Below are positions 1 to 7,780 of a stretch of DNA of 64,000 bases, piece by piece. Numbering within the stretch: the first letter of the stretch is position 1; each line of letters starts with the position of its first letter. The stretch is taken from the NCBI RefSeq assembly GCF_900129235.1, contig NZ_FQUV01000004.1, forward strand, positions 186,001 to 250,000. The letters are read 5' to 3'. The position numbers and the translations under genes are program-made. The DNA comes from Litoreibacter ascidiaceicola (GTDB lineage: Bacteria; Pseudomonadota; Alphaproteobacteria; Rhodobacterales; Rhodobacteraceae). The notes under the pieces were generated by a model. That model saw nothing but the letters and a program-made list of their open reading frames with translations, had not been told where the DNA came from and ran no database searches.

Positions 1-1
1 G

Positions 2-1852
2 TCATTTATGGATGTGTGGGACGCGATGTGCCGCACGATCATGTCCGCAGGCTCGCGCCGCGGGGCGATGATGGCCACCATGCGTTGCGACCACCCTGAT
101 GTGGAGGCGTTCATCGCCGCCAAACAGGACGCCGCGCGACTGCGTATGTTCAACCTGTCCGTGCTGATCACCGACCCGTTCATGGAAGCGGTAAAAGCGG
201 ATGGTCCGTGGGATTTGGTGTTTGACGGCAAGGTCTACAAAACGGTGCAGGCGTTGGATCTGTGGAACAAGATCATGCGCGGCACGTATGACTACGCGGA
301 GCCGGGCGTGATCTTCATCGACCGGATCAACGCCGCGAACAACCTGTCCTACGTGGAGCAGATTGCGGCGACCAATCCTTGCGGCGAGCAACCCTTGCCA
401 CCCTATGGCGCGTGTCTTCTGGGCTCGATCAACATGGCGCGTCTGGTGGATCGACCGTTTGAGGACGGGGCAGATCTGGATGAGGCAAAGCTGACCGAAC
501 TGGTGTCTGTTGCAGTGCGGATGATGGACAACGTGGTGGACGCGTCCAAATTTCCTTTGGAGGAACAGGCGCGTGAAGCCCATGCGAAGCGTCGCATCGG
601 TTTGGGGGTCACCGGCTTGGCCGATGCCCTGTTGATGGTGGGATCGCGCTATGGCTCCGAGGAAGCGGCGCGTCTGACCGAGCGCTGGCTGCACGCGGTC
701 GCCCGCGCCGCGTATCTGGCGTCGGTGGATTTGGCGAAGGAAAAAGGCGCGTTTCCGCTGTTCGATGCGGAGGCTTATTTGGCGTCAGGCACGATGCAAG
801 CGATGGACAAGGATGTGCGTGAAGCCATCCGCGAACACGGCATTCGTAATGCTTTGCTGACGTCAATCGCGCCGACGGGAACCATCTCTCTTTATGCGGG
901 CAACGTGTCGTCGGGGATCGAGCCGGTGTTTGCCTATGCCTACACCCGCAAGGTCTTGCAGAAAGACGGCTCTCGCACCGAGGAAGAAGTGGTCGACTAC
1001 GCCGTGCAGATGTGGCGCGACAAGTTCGGTGACGTTGAATTGCCGGAGTATTTCGTGAACGCTCAGACGCTGGCACCACTGGACCATGTGCGGATGCAGG
1101 CGGCGGCGCAGAAATGGGTGGATTCGTCGATCTCTAAAACCATCAACTGCCCGGAAGATATCAGCTTTAACGATTTCAAAGATGTTTACATGGAAGCGTG
1201 GGACACTGGCTGTAAAGGCTGCACGACCTATCGGCCCAACGCAGTGACCGGATCGGTTTTGAGTGTGTCGGAGAGCGCTGATACCACCCCATCCGAGAAC
1301 CCTGAAACGGCCACGGACGGCGACGTAATCTACATGTCCGAGCCTCTGGACCGCCCCGCAGAATTGGAAGGCCAAACCTACAAGGTGAAGTGGCCCGACA
1401 GCGAGCACGCGATTTACATCACCATCAACGACATCGTTTTGAACGGCCATCGCCGCCCCTTCGAGGTGTTCATCAACTCCAAGAACATGGAGCATTTCGC
1501 GTGGACTGTGGCACTGACCCGCATGATCTCGGCCGTGTTCCGGCGCGGGGGCGACGTGTCCTTTGTGGTTGAGGAGTTGAAGGCGGTGTTCGACCCGCGC
1601 GGTGGTGCGTGGATGAATGGCAAATACATCCCCTCCATTCTGGCGGCGATTGGGGGCGTGATCGAGAAACACATGATCGCCACCGGCTTCATCGCGGGCG
1701 AAGGAATGGGGCTAAAAACCGACCCCCATGCGCAAGTTGTGAATCTCAGCGGCAATCGTGGCCCAGCGTGTCCAAGCTGCGGCCAGTATGATTTGCGCAT
1801 GGTCGAAGGGTGTATGACTTGCGGATCATGCGGCCACTCCAAATGCGGCTAA
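2..1852 (+). CDS. nrdJ: Adenosylcobalamin-dependent (class II) ribonucleotide reductase, 5'-truncated by window edge
   Basis: Reduces ribonucleotides to deoxyribonucleotides in the cytoplasm using B12. The reading frame is open to the first base of the window, so the N-terminal half lies outside; the first ATG at 8 is internal. The visible 616 codons contain the catalytic-barrel motif NPCGEQ (Cys codon at 380-382), then TSITPTG-like loop sequence SIAPTGTISL, then a TSCPD-type domain (about codons 450-560). The end is a Cys-rich tail (ACPSCG...CMTCGSC...CG) that probably binds zinc and carries the redox thiols that re-reduce the active site. This C-terminal build is that of the long alphaproteobacterial NrdJ proteins. 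A 7-bp stem follows the stop. It is one of three probable cobalamin-linked proteins in the window. Confidence 0.93.
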   Translation, partial: SFMDVWDAMCRTIMSAGSRRGAMMATMRCDHPDVEAFIAAKQDAARLRMFNLSVLITDPFMEAVKADGPWDLVFDGKVYKTVQALDLWNKIMRGTYDYAEPGVIFIDRINAANNLSYVEQIAATNPCGEQPLPPYGACLLGSINMARLVDRPFEDGADLDEAKLTELVSVAVRMMDNVVDASKFPLEEQAREAHAKRRIGLGVTGLADALLMVGSRYGSEEAARLTERWLHAVARAAYLASVDLAKEKGAFPLFDAEAYLASGTMQAMDKDVREAIREHGIRNALLTSIAPTGTISLYAGNVSSGIEPVFAYAYTRKVLQKDGSRTEEEVVDYAVQMWRDKFGDVELPEYFVNAQTLAPLDHVRMQAAAQKWVDSSISKTINCPEDISFNDFKDVYMEAWDTGCKGCTTYRPNAVTGSVLSVSESADTTPSENPETATDGDVIYMSEPLDRPAELEGQTYKVKWPDSEHAIYITINDIVLNGHRRPFEVFINSKNMEHFAWTVALTRMISAVFRRGGDVSFVVEELKAVFDPRGGAWMNGKYIPSILAAIGGVIEKHMIATGFIAGEGMGLKTDPHAQVVNLSGNRGPACPSCGQYDLRMVEGCMTCGSCGHSKCG

Positions 1853-1869
1853 CGGGCTGACGGTCGAAC

Positions 1870-1889
1870 CCGCCACGCTCAGGTGGCGG
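1870..1889. terminator. GC-rich hairpin between convergent nrdJ and CoA-transferase genes
   Basis: Seven-base arms CCGCCAC and GTGGCGG with a six-base loop sit between two convergent genes and overlap the last codons of the CoA-transferase. No T-tract follows on either strand, so intrinsic termination is uncertain. Confidence 0.35.
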
Positions 1890-2985
1890 ACGTATCTCCA
1901 AGTTCGGGAACGCCGCCGTAGGTGCGGGGCGCGCCGTGGATGACTGGTGCGGGAGCAGGGATCGAGACAGGCCCGTTGGGTGTTTGCACAGTGATCCGCC
2001 GCAAATGCGGATGCGAGGACAGGCCCGCCATATCGTTCACGTTGGCCAAGGCGACATCCGAGCGCAGCAAGGCCTGCGTCACCTCATCAACGGTCATCTC
2101 GGAGAATTTGGCCGCTATAAGCGCATCGGTTTTCGTACGGTTTTGCACCCTTGCCACATTGGTCGCAAATGGCGGATCAATGCCCAAACGCTCGTCGCCT
2201 AAGAATTCGCGACACAGGCGTCGCCATTCCCTGTCACTTTGCACGGAGATCAGAACGAGCTTTCCGTCTTTGGTCTCAAACACGCCGTAGGGGGCAATTG
2301 ACGGATGCATCATGCCTTGCCGCGTCGGGCTGTTGCCGCCTTCATGATTGAGCAACGGGACGGTCAGCCATTCGGCGATCACGTCAAACATCGACACGGA
2401 AATGCTGGTGCCCTTGCCGGTGATGCCTCGCTGGATCAGCGCCTCAAGGATGGCAGCATGGGCGGTGGCACCTGTGGCGATATCGACGACGGAAAGACCC
2501 ACGCGGGACGGCTCTGACGGGCCGCCAGTGATGGAGCACAGCCCCGATTCAGCCTGTATGAGCAGATCGTAGGCCTTGCGCTCTGCCATCGGCCCGCTTT
2601 CGCCATAGCCATTGATCGCGCAGGAAATCAGGCGGGGGTAGGCCTGTGTCAGTCTTTCCGCACCGAAGCCCAGCCGGTTCAGGGCCTTGTGCTTCAGGTT
2701 CTGGATCAAGATGTCTGCTGTACCAAGAAGTTCCTCCAAGGTGGCCTTGCCTGCGTCTGTCGCCAAGTCGCAAACCAGCGAGGTCTTGCCACGGTTGAGC
2801 CAGACGAAATAGCTCGACTGGCCCGCCGCGGCGGTATCGTATCCCCGCGCAAAATCGCCACCGGGGCGTTCAATCTTGATGACTTCCGCCCCCGCATCTG
2901 CAAGGCGGGCAGAGGCGAACGGGGCCGCCACCGCTTGCTCGATCGCGATGACTTTGAGACCTGTCAGCGGTAGTTCCTGCGTCAT
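1879..2985 (-). CDS. CaiB/BaiF family (class III) CoA-transferase
   Basis: Moves CoA between carboxylic acids through an aspartyl-CoA thioester. The 368-residue protein opens with the family N-terminus (GLKVIAIEQ, then ADAGAEVIKIERPGGD). It has an Asp at residue 168 in VVDIATG, at the place of the catalytic Asp169 of formyl-CoA transferase. Length is at the short end of the family, as in mesaconyl- or succinyl-type members. Its start codon shares one base with the stop of the upstream acyl-CoA dehydrogenase (TGATG), so the two are translationally coupled. Context suggests it activates a short carboxylic acid for the dehydrogenase. The substrate cannot be read from sequence. Confidence 0.9.
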   Translation of the reverse strand: MTQELPLTGLKVIAIEQAVAAPFASARLADAGAEVIKIERPGGDFARGYDTAAAGQSSYFVWLNRGKTSLVCDLATDAGKATLEELLGTADILIQNLKHKALNRLGFGAERLTQAYPRLISCAINGYGESGPMAERKAYDLLIQAESGLCSITGGPSEPSRVGLSVVDIATGATAHAAILEALIQRGITGKGTSISVSMFDVIAEWLTVPLLNHEGGNSPTRQGMMHPSIAPYGVFETKDGKLVLISVQSDREWRRLCREFLGDERLGIDPPFATNVARVQNRTKTDALIAAKFSEMTVDEVTQALLRSDVALANVNDMAGLSSHPHLRRITVQTPNGPVSIPAPAPVIHGAPRTYGGVPELGDTSAT

Positions 2986-4148
2986 CAGAAAGACCTCGGC
3001 AGGCCAAGCACATGCTCGGCGACATAGGACAAGATCAGGTTGGTCGAGATGGGTGCGACCTGATACAGGCGGGTTTCACGGAATTTACGTTCGATGTCAT
3101 ATTCGCAGGCAAAACCGAAACCGCCGTGGAATTGAAGGCAGGCATTGGCGGCTTCCCATGATGCTTTGGCGGCGAGGTATTTTGCCATGTTTGCCTGCGC
3201 GCCGCAGTCCTCGCCTGCATCATAACGTCGGCAGGCGTCGTAGCGCATCAGGTTGGCCGCCTCGATTTCGATGAACGCCTCCGCGATTGGAAATTGTACG
3301 CCTTGGTTCTGGCCAATGGGGCGCCCGAAAACGGTGCGTTCGCTGACATACTTGGTCACGCGGTCGGTGAACCAGTAGCCGTCCCCGATGCATTCTGCTG
3401 CGATCAATGTGCGTTCGGCGTTCAGGCCGGTCAGGATATATTTGAAGCCCTTGCCTTTCTCGCCGATCAGGTTCTCCTCGGGGATTTCCAGATTGTCAAA
3501 GAACAGCTCGTTTGTTTCGTGGTTTACCATGTTCAGAATGGGCCGCACGGTCATGCCGTTTTGCATCGCGTCTTTGATGTCGACGAGGAAGATCGACAGG
3601 CCTTCAGATTTCTTCTTCACCTCTGACAACGGTGTCGTTCGGGCCAGCAGGATCATCAGGTCCGAGTGCTGCACGCGGCTGATCCAGACCTTCTGCCCGT
3701 TGATCACATAGCGGTCGCCCTTCTTGACAGCAGTTGTCTTGAGCTGCGTCGTATCTGTTCCAGTCGTGGGCTCTGTCACACCCATGGATTGCAACCGCAA
3801 TTCGCCGGAGGCGATGCGGGGCAGGTATTTCTGGCGCTGCTCTTCAGAGCCATGTCGCACCAAGGTGTTCATATTATACATTTGGCCATGGCACGCGCCG
3901 GAATTGCCGCCTGCGCGGTTGATTTCTTCCATGATGACGGAGGCTTCCGTCAACCCAAGCCCCGAGCCTCCGTATTGTTCGGGAATCAAAGCCGCCATCC
4001 ATCCAGCCTTAGTCAGCGCATCGACGAATGCTTCGGGGTAGCAGCGCTGTTCGTCGATCTTGCGGTGGTATTCGTCGGGAAACTCGGCGCAAAGCGCGCG
4101 TATCGCATCGCGTATATCTTCAAATTCGTCAGTGGTGTGTTGAAGCAT
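2985..4148 (-). CDS. Acyl-CoA dehydrogenase family protein
   Basis: FAD enzyme that puts an alpha-beta double bond into an acyl-CoA. I chose the ATG at 4148 (387 aa, MLQHTTDEF) because GAGAG precedes it and the length fits the family; in-frame starts at 4166 and 4232 would add residues without homology. The FAD/substrate signature GVTEPTTGTDTTQLKT lies near residues 123-138, and the C-terminal helix motif CLQFHGGFGF is present. The usual catalytic Glu in a YEGT motif is absent (YQVAP instead). An Glu at residue 245 in GLNAER lies where isovaleryl-CoA dehydrogenase carries its base, so that residue probably acts. It is coupled to the CaiB-type transferase downstream and divergent from the SDR gene. 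Confidence 0.9.
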   Translation of the reverse strand: MLQHTTDEFEDIRDAIRALCAEFPDEYHRKIDEQRCYPEAFVDALTKAGWMAALIPEQYGGSGLGLTEASVIMEEINRAGGNSGACHGQMYNMNTLVRHGSEEQRQKYLPRIASGELRLQSMGVTEPTTGTDTTQLKTTAVKKGDRYVINGQKVWISRVQHSDLMILLARTTPLSEVKKKSEGLSIFLVDIKDAMQNGMTVRPILNMVNHETNELFFDNLEIPEENLIGEKGKGFKYILTGLNAERTLIAAECIGDGYWFTDRVTKYVSERTVFGRPIGQNQGVQFPIAEAFIEIEAANLMRYDACRRYDAGEDCGAQANMAKYLAAKASWEAANACLQFHGGFGFACEYDIERKFRETRLYQVAPISTNLILSYVAEHVLGLPRSF

Positions 4149-4312
4149 GATCACTCTCGTCGACATGGGGGCTGAAATTCGCAATGCTTGCGTATGGGGA
4201 TCACTATGGCCCTCACCATTCTGATACTGCAAACATATAAAACCATCGCCGCGTTATGGCTTTGCGCTATTGGCTGTCGGCATATAAAATCCAACCGACA
4301 AGGAGATTTATC

Positions 4313-5080
4313 ATGGAATTGAAAACAGGCATGTCAGCGGTTGTGACCGGTGGTGGATCAGGTTTGGGCGAAGCGACGGCACGCGCATTGGCGGCCAAGG
4401 GTTTGAAGGTCGCAATCTTTGACCGCAATGCGGAGGCCGGGCAGGCCGTCGCTTCCGATATTCGCGGCCTGTTTTGTAACGCCGACGTCACCGACAATGA
4501 AAGCATGGTCTCAGCGTTTGAAGTCGCGCGCAATGCCCATGGGCAGGAACGTGTTTTGGTTTCTTGTGCGGGCATCGCACCGGGGGCGAAAACTGCCTCG
4601 AAGGGCCAGCCACATGACGCGCAACTGTTTCGCACGGCGTTGGATGTGAACCTGTATGGCGTTTTTCTGGCGTCGTCTTTGGCTGCCGCTGGAATGTCCG
4701 AAGCAGATGCTTTGAATGACGATGGCGAGCGGGGGGTGATCATCAACACAGCCTCAATCGCGGCCTTTGACGGGCAGGTCGGGCAGATTGCCTATGCGGC
4801 GTCAAAAGCGGGTATCGTCGGGATGACCCTGCCGATGGCGCGCGATCTAAGCCGCTCCGGTATTCGCGTCATGGCCATCGCGCCGGGCCTGTTCATGACG
4901 CCGATGATGAAAGGGCTACCGCAAGACGTGCAAGACTCCTTAGGCGGGCAAACACCCTTTCCTCAACGGCTGGGTGATCCGGAAGAGTTTGCGGCGCTCG
5001 TCTGCTCCATCTGCGAAAATGTGATGATGAACGGCGAAGTCATCCGGCTGGACGGCGCAATTCGTATGGGGCCTAGGTAA
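4313..5080 (+). CDS. Short-chain dehydrogenase/reductase, 3-hydroxyacyl-CoA dehydrogenase type II-like
   Basis: NAD(P)-dependent alcohol/ketone oxidoreductase of 255 aa. The start at 4313 follows an AAGGAG Shine-Dalgarno; an upstream in-frame start at 4256 lacks one. The cofactor loop TGGGSGLG is at residues 12-19. The catalytic residues are Ser148 (NTAS), Tyr161 and Lys165 (YAASK). The insert after the catalytic serine region and the C-terminal GEVIRLDGAIRM resemble the HSD17B10 type that oxidises 3-hydroxyacyl-CoA. It is transcribed divergently from the acyl-CoA dehydrogenase across about 165 bp, so together they could supply the oxidation steps of a short beta-oxidation. The exact substrate is unknown. 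Confidence 0.88.
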   Translation: MELKTGMSAVVTGGGSGLGEATARALAAKGLKVAIFDRNAEAGQAVASDIRGLFCNADVTDNESMVSAFEVARNAHGQERVLVSCAGIAPGAKTASKGQPHDAQLFRTALDVNLYGVFLASSLAAAGMSEADALNDDGERGVIINTASIAAFDGQVGQIAYAASKAGIVGMTLPMARDLSRSGIRVMAIAPGLFMTPMMKGLPQDVQDSLGGQTPFPQRLGDPEEFAALVCSICENVMMNGEVIRLDGAIRMGPR

Positions 5081-5106
5081 CTGCGCATCTTCGACCGTCA
5101 AGCGGT

Positions 5107-5943
5107 CTAAGGCCCGACCGGTCGAAGCCCTAGAATTTCACGGGCTTGCTGCCAAGTCGCGACAGGGCGATCGTATTTTTCGCACAGCCCGACCGCGCGT
5201 TTTACCAAGGCTGCGTTTGACGGGGCGAGGGTCTCGCGGTCCCAACGGATGTTGTCCTCTAAGCCTGTTCGCGTATGCCCACCTTGCGCGATTGACCATT
5301 CATTGACCTGAATTTGTGCCGGTCCAACGCCTGCCGCGCACCACTCTGCGTCAGGGGCGAGGCGGTTTAGCGTTTCAATGTAGAAATCGAAAATACGCTT
5401 GTCCGCCGGCATGGCATTCTTCACGCCCATCACGAATTGCACATATAGTGGCCCTTTTAGCCGCCCGTCGGCAGCCATGCGCGTGGCCTGAACGATATGG
5501 CTGAGGTCGAAGGCCTCAATCTCTGGTTTCACATCATATTTCAGCATTTCGGCTGCCAGCCAGTCCACCAGATCGGGGCTGTTTTCGTAAACGCGGGTCG
5601 GGAAGTTGTTAGACCCCACAGATAGTGATGCCATATCCGGAGCCAGGGGCAGCATCCCGCCGCGGTCACGCCCCGAGCCAGAGCGCCCGCCGGTTGAGAG
5701 TTGGATAATCATCCCTGGGCAGTGTTTTTCTATACCTTCTTTCAGCCGCGCGAACCGCTCCGCGTCCGAGGTAGGTTTGCCTTGATCGTCGCGAACATGG
5801 CAATGCGCAATGGAGGCACCTGCCTCGAAAGACGCATGCGTGCTTTCGATCTGTTCGGTGATTGTGACGGGCACAGCAGGGTTGTCGGCTTGAGTTGGGA
5901 CGGATCCCGTAATGGCCACGCAGATGATGCAGGGTTTAGACAT
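5107..5943 (-). CDS. Beta-keto acid cleavage enzyme (BKACE, DUF849)
   Basis: Zinc enzyme that condenses a beta-keto acid with acetyl-CoA and splits it into acetoacetate and a new acyl-CoA, the reaction known for 3-keto-5-aminohexanoate cleavage enzyme (Kce). The 278-aa protein has the metal motif AHCHVRD (His47, His49) and a distal Glu229 in TGLEDN, matching the His46/His48/Glu230 ligands recalled for Kce. The LSTGGRSGSGRDRG loop that contacts CoA/substrate is near residues 82-95. It lies downstream of hyuB on the same strand after a 122-bp gap. The substrate specificity of this BKACE subgroup is not evident. Confidence 0.9.
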   Translation of the reverse strand: MSKPCIICVAITGSVPTQADNPAVPVTITEQIESTHASFEAGASIAHCHVRDDQGKPTSDAERFARLKEGIEKHCPGMIIQLSTGGRSGSGRDRGGMLPLAPDMASLSVGSNNFPTRVYENSPDLVDWLAAEMLKYDVKPEIEAFDLSHIVQATRMAADGRLKGPLYVQFVMGVKNAMPADKRIFDFYIETLNRLAPDAEWCAAGVGPAQIQVNEWSIAQGGHTRTGLEDNIRWDRETLAPSNAALVKRAVGLCEKYDRPVATWQQAREILGLRPVGP

Positions 5944-6065
5944 TGTGGTGTTCCTCTAGACTCCGATCAGCTGGGCTATGCACTCGCCTCGGACGATTGC
6001 TGAAACGATAGGGGAGGGCATCTCGTGATGCAATTCACGTCCCGTGAAAGCCTCTAAAGGTACGC

Positions 6066-7775
6066 CTAAACCGTGTCGCCCTTGCGCATCTTTTCTTGCA
6101 CATCCGCGATGTCCGCATTGCTTAACGCATAATCGCGTTTGGCCGTCTCGGCGGTGATGTAGCCTCGCAAAAGATCGCTCTTGATCAGGTCAAGCGACCG
6201 TTCCGCAGGATCGCCATAGCCCGCGCCGCCGGGCAGGGCGAGCATGACCTTCCGGCCGTGCGGGACGAACTGCTTGCCCTTGCCATACATCTTGGACCCG
6301 TCGTCTTGCGCGATGGTGGTGCAGGCCCCCGCCTTGCCGCCGCGACGCCCGCGGGCGGGATGATCGACACGGTCAAACATGGCCTGAAAGTCGAACTCGT
6401 GCCCCTCGCGTGCGCCGACCTCCATGTATTGCCCCAACCCGCCGCGTTGCTTTCCGGCACCGCCTGAATCGGGGCGCAATTCTTTGCGCCAGATGATCAC
6501 CGGCCCCGCGTGTTCCGTGGCTTCAATCGGCATGGTCATAACGCCGGACGGGAAGGCCGTAGCGTTCAGGCCGTCATGCTCGGGACGCGCGCCAGCGCCG
6601 CCGGAATTAAAGGTCAGCACCTCGGAGCGCACGGCACTTGCTGGGGCAGGCGCGTCGGTACGCGGGCGTAAGGACACTTGGAAGTTGCACAGACAGCCTG
6701 CGCCTTCGGCAGGCACGACGCCCGGCAGAATTTTATCCAAGGCGTCATAGACGGTGTCGGGCACGAAATGGCCCACAATATGACGCAAGGCCACGGGGGC
6801 AGGGTGCACAGCGTTCACGATGGTATTTGCCGGTGCTTCAATCTCGAACGGAGCCAATGAGGCCGCGTTATTTGGGATCTCCGGCGCAATCGCGCATTTC
6901 AACGCATAGCAGGCATAGGCCTTGGCGTAGACCAGTGGGCAGTTGATGCCTTTCTTGTCGACGCCCGAGGTGCCAGTGAAGTCCGACACGATCCGGTCTT
7001 CCTCAATGGTCAGTTTGACCTTCAAGGTGATCGGCGTGGCAAAGCCGTCCACCGTCATCTCGCCTTCCGCACTGGTGCGGGGCAGGGCGGCGATACGCTC
7101 CAGCGTGGCGCGGCGGGAATTGTCAAGGATGAACGCAGCGATGCCGTCCAGATCGTCCAGCCCGAACTCCTTCATCATCTCGATCAGGCGGCGGTGGCCG
7201 ATCTCGTTACAGGTCGCCAGCGCATACATGTCGCCGATGAGCTGGTCGGGCTCGCGTACGTTGCCGCGCACGATGCGCACGAGGGTTTCGTCCACCTCGC
7301 CGCGCTCCGCGAATTTCATGATCGGGATATATAGCCCTTCCTCGTAAATGCTCGCCGCATCCGCCCCGAAGCCGCGCCCGCCGATATCCACGATATGCGC
7401 GGTGCAGGCGAAGAAGCCAACTAGCACGCCGTTATGGAACGACGGTGTCACCATGGTGATGTCGTGCAGGTGGCCAGTGCCTTCCCAAGGGTCGTTGGTC
7501 AGGTAGACGTCGCCTTCAAAGATGTTCTGCCGCCCGATGCGTCGGATGAAATGCGCGACCGCGTCGGCCATGGCGTTCACGTGGCCAGGCGTTCCGGTGA
7601 CCGCCTGCGCCAGCATCCGGCCATGGGTGTCGTAGACCCCCGCAGACAAGTCGCCCGCTTCGCGAACGGAGGTCGAGAACGCGGTGCGCACCAAAGCCTG
7701 CGCCTGCTCTTCGACGACTGAAATCAGGCGGTTCCACATGACCTGATAGGCGACGTTGGACTGTGACTGTGCCAT
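6066..7775 (-). CDS. Hydantoinase B/oxoprolinase family protein (HyuB-like subunit)
   Basis: Large metal-containing partner of HyuA in the family of N-methylhydantoinases, 5-oxoprolinases and acetone/acetophenone carboxylases. The 569-aa protein has the family hallmark LTNDPWEGTGHLHD near residue 91, a GVDKKGINCP segment near 270, and a Gly-rich C-terminal region (FNSGGAGARPEHDG; PDSGGAGKQRGGLG) ending in LPGGAGYGDP. It starts 5 bp after the hyuA stop, so the two form an operon and surely a complex. Members either hydrolyse a cyclic imide/lactam or carboxylate a ketone at ATP cost; sequence alone does not say which. Confidence 0.9.
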   Translation of the reverse strand: MAQSQSNVAYQVMWNRLISVVEEQAQALVRTAFSTSVREAGDLSAGVYDTHGRMLAQAVTGTPGHVNAMADAVAHFIRRIGRQNIFEGDVYLTNDPWEGTGHLHDITMVTPSFHNGVLVGFFACTAHIVDIGGRGFGADAASIYEEGLYIPIMKFAERGEVDETLVRIVRGNVREPDQLIGDMYALATCNEIGHRRLIEMMKEFGLDDLDGIAAFILDNSRRATLERIAALPRTSAEGEMTVDGFATPITLKVKLTIEEDRIVSDFTGTSGVDKKGINCPLVYAKAYACYALKCAIAPEIPNNAASLAPFEIEAPANTIVNAVHPAPVALRHIVGHFVPDTVYDALDKILPGVVPAEGAGCLCNFQVSLRPRTDAPAPASAVRSEVLTFNSGGAGARPEHDGLNATAFPSGVMTMPIEATEHAGPVIIWRKELRPDSGGAGKQRGGLGQYMEVGAREGHEFDFQAMFDRVDHPARGRRGGKAGACTTIAQDDGSKMYGKGKQFVPHGRKVMLALPGGAGYGDPAERSLDLIKSDLLRGYITAETAKRDYALSNADIADVQEKMRKGDTV

Positions 7776-7780
7776 GTGAC

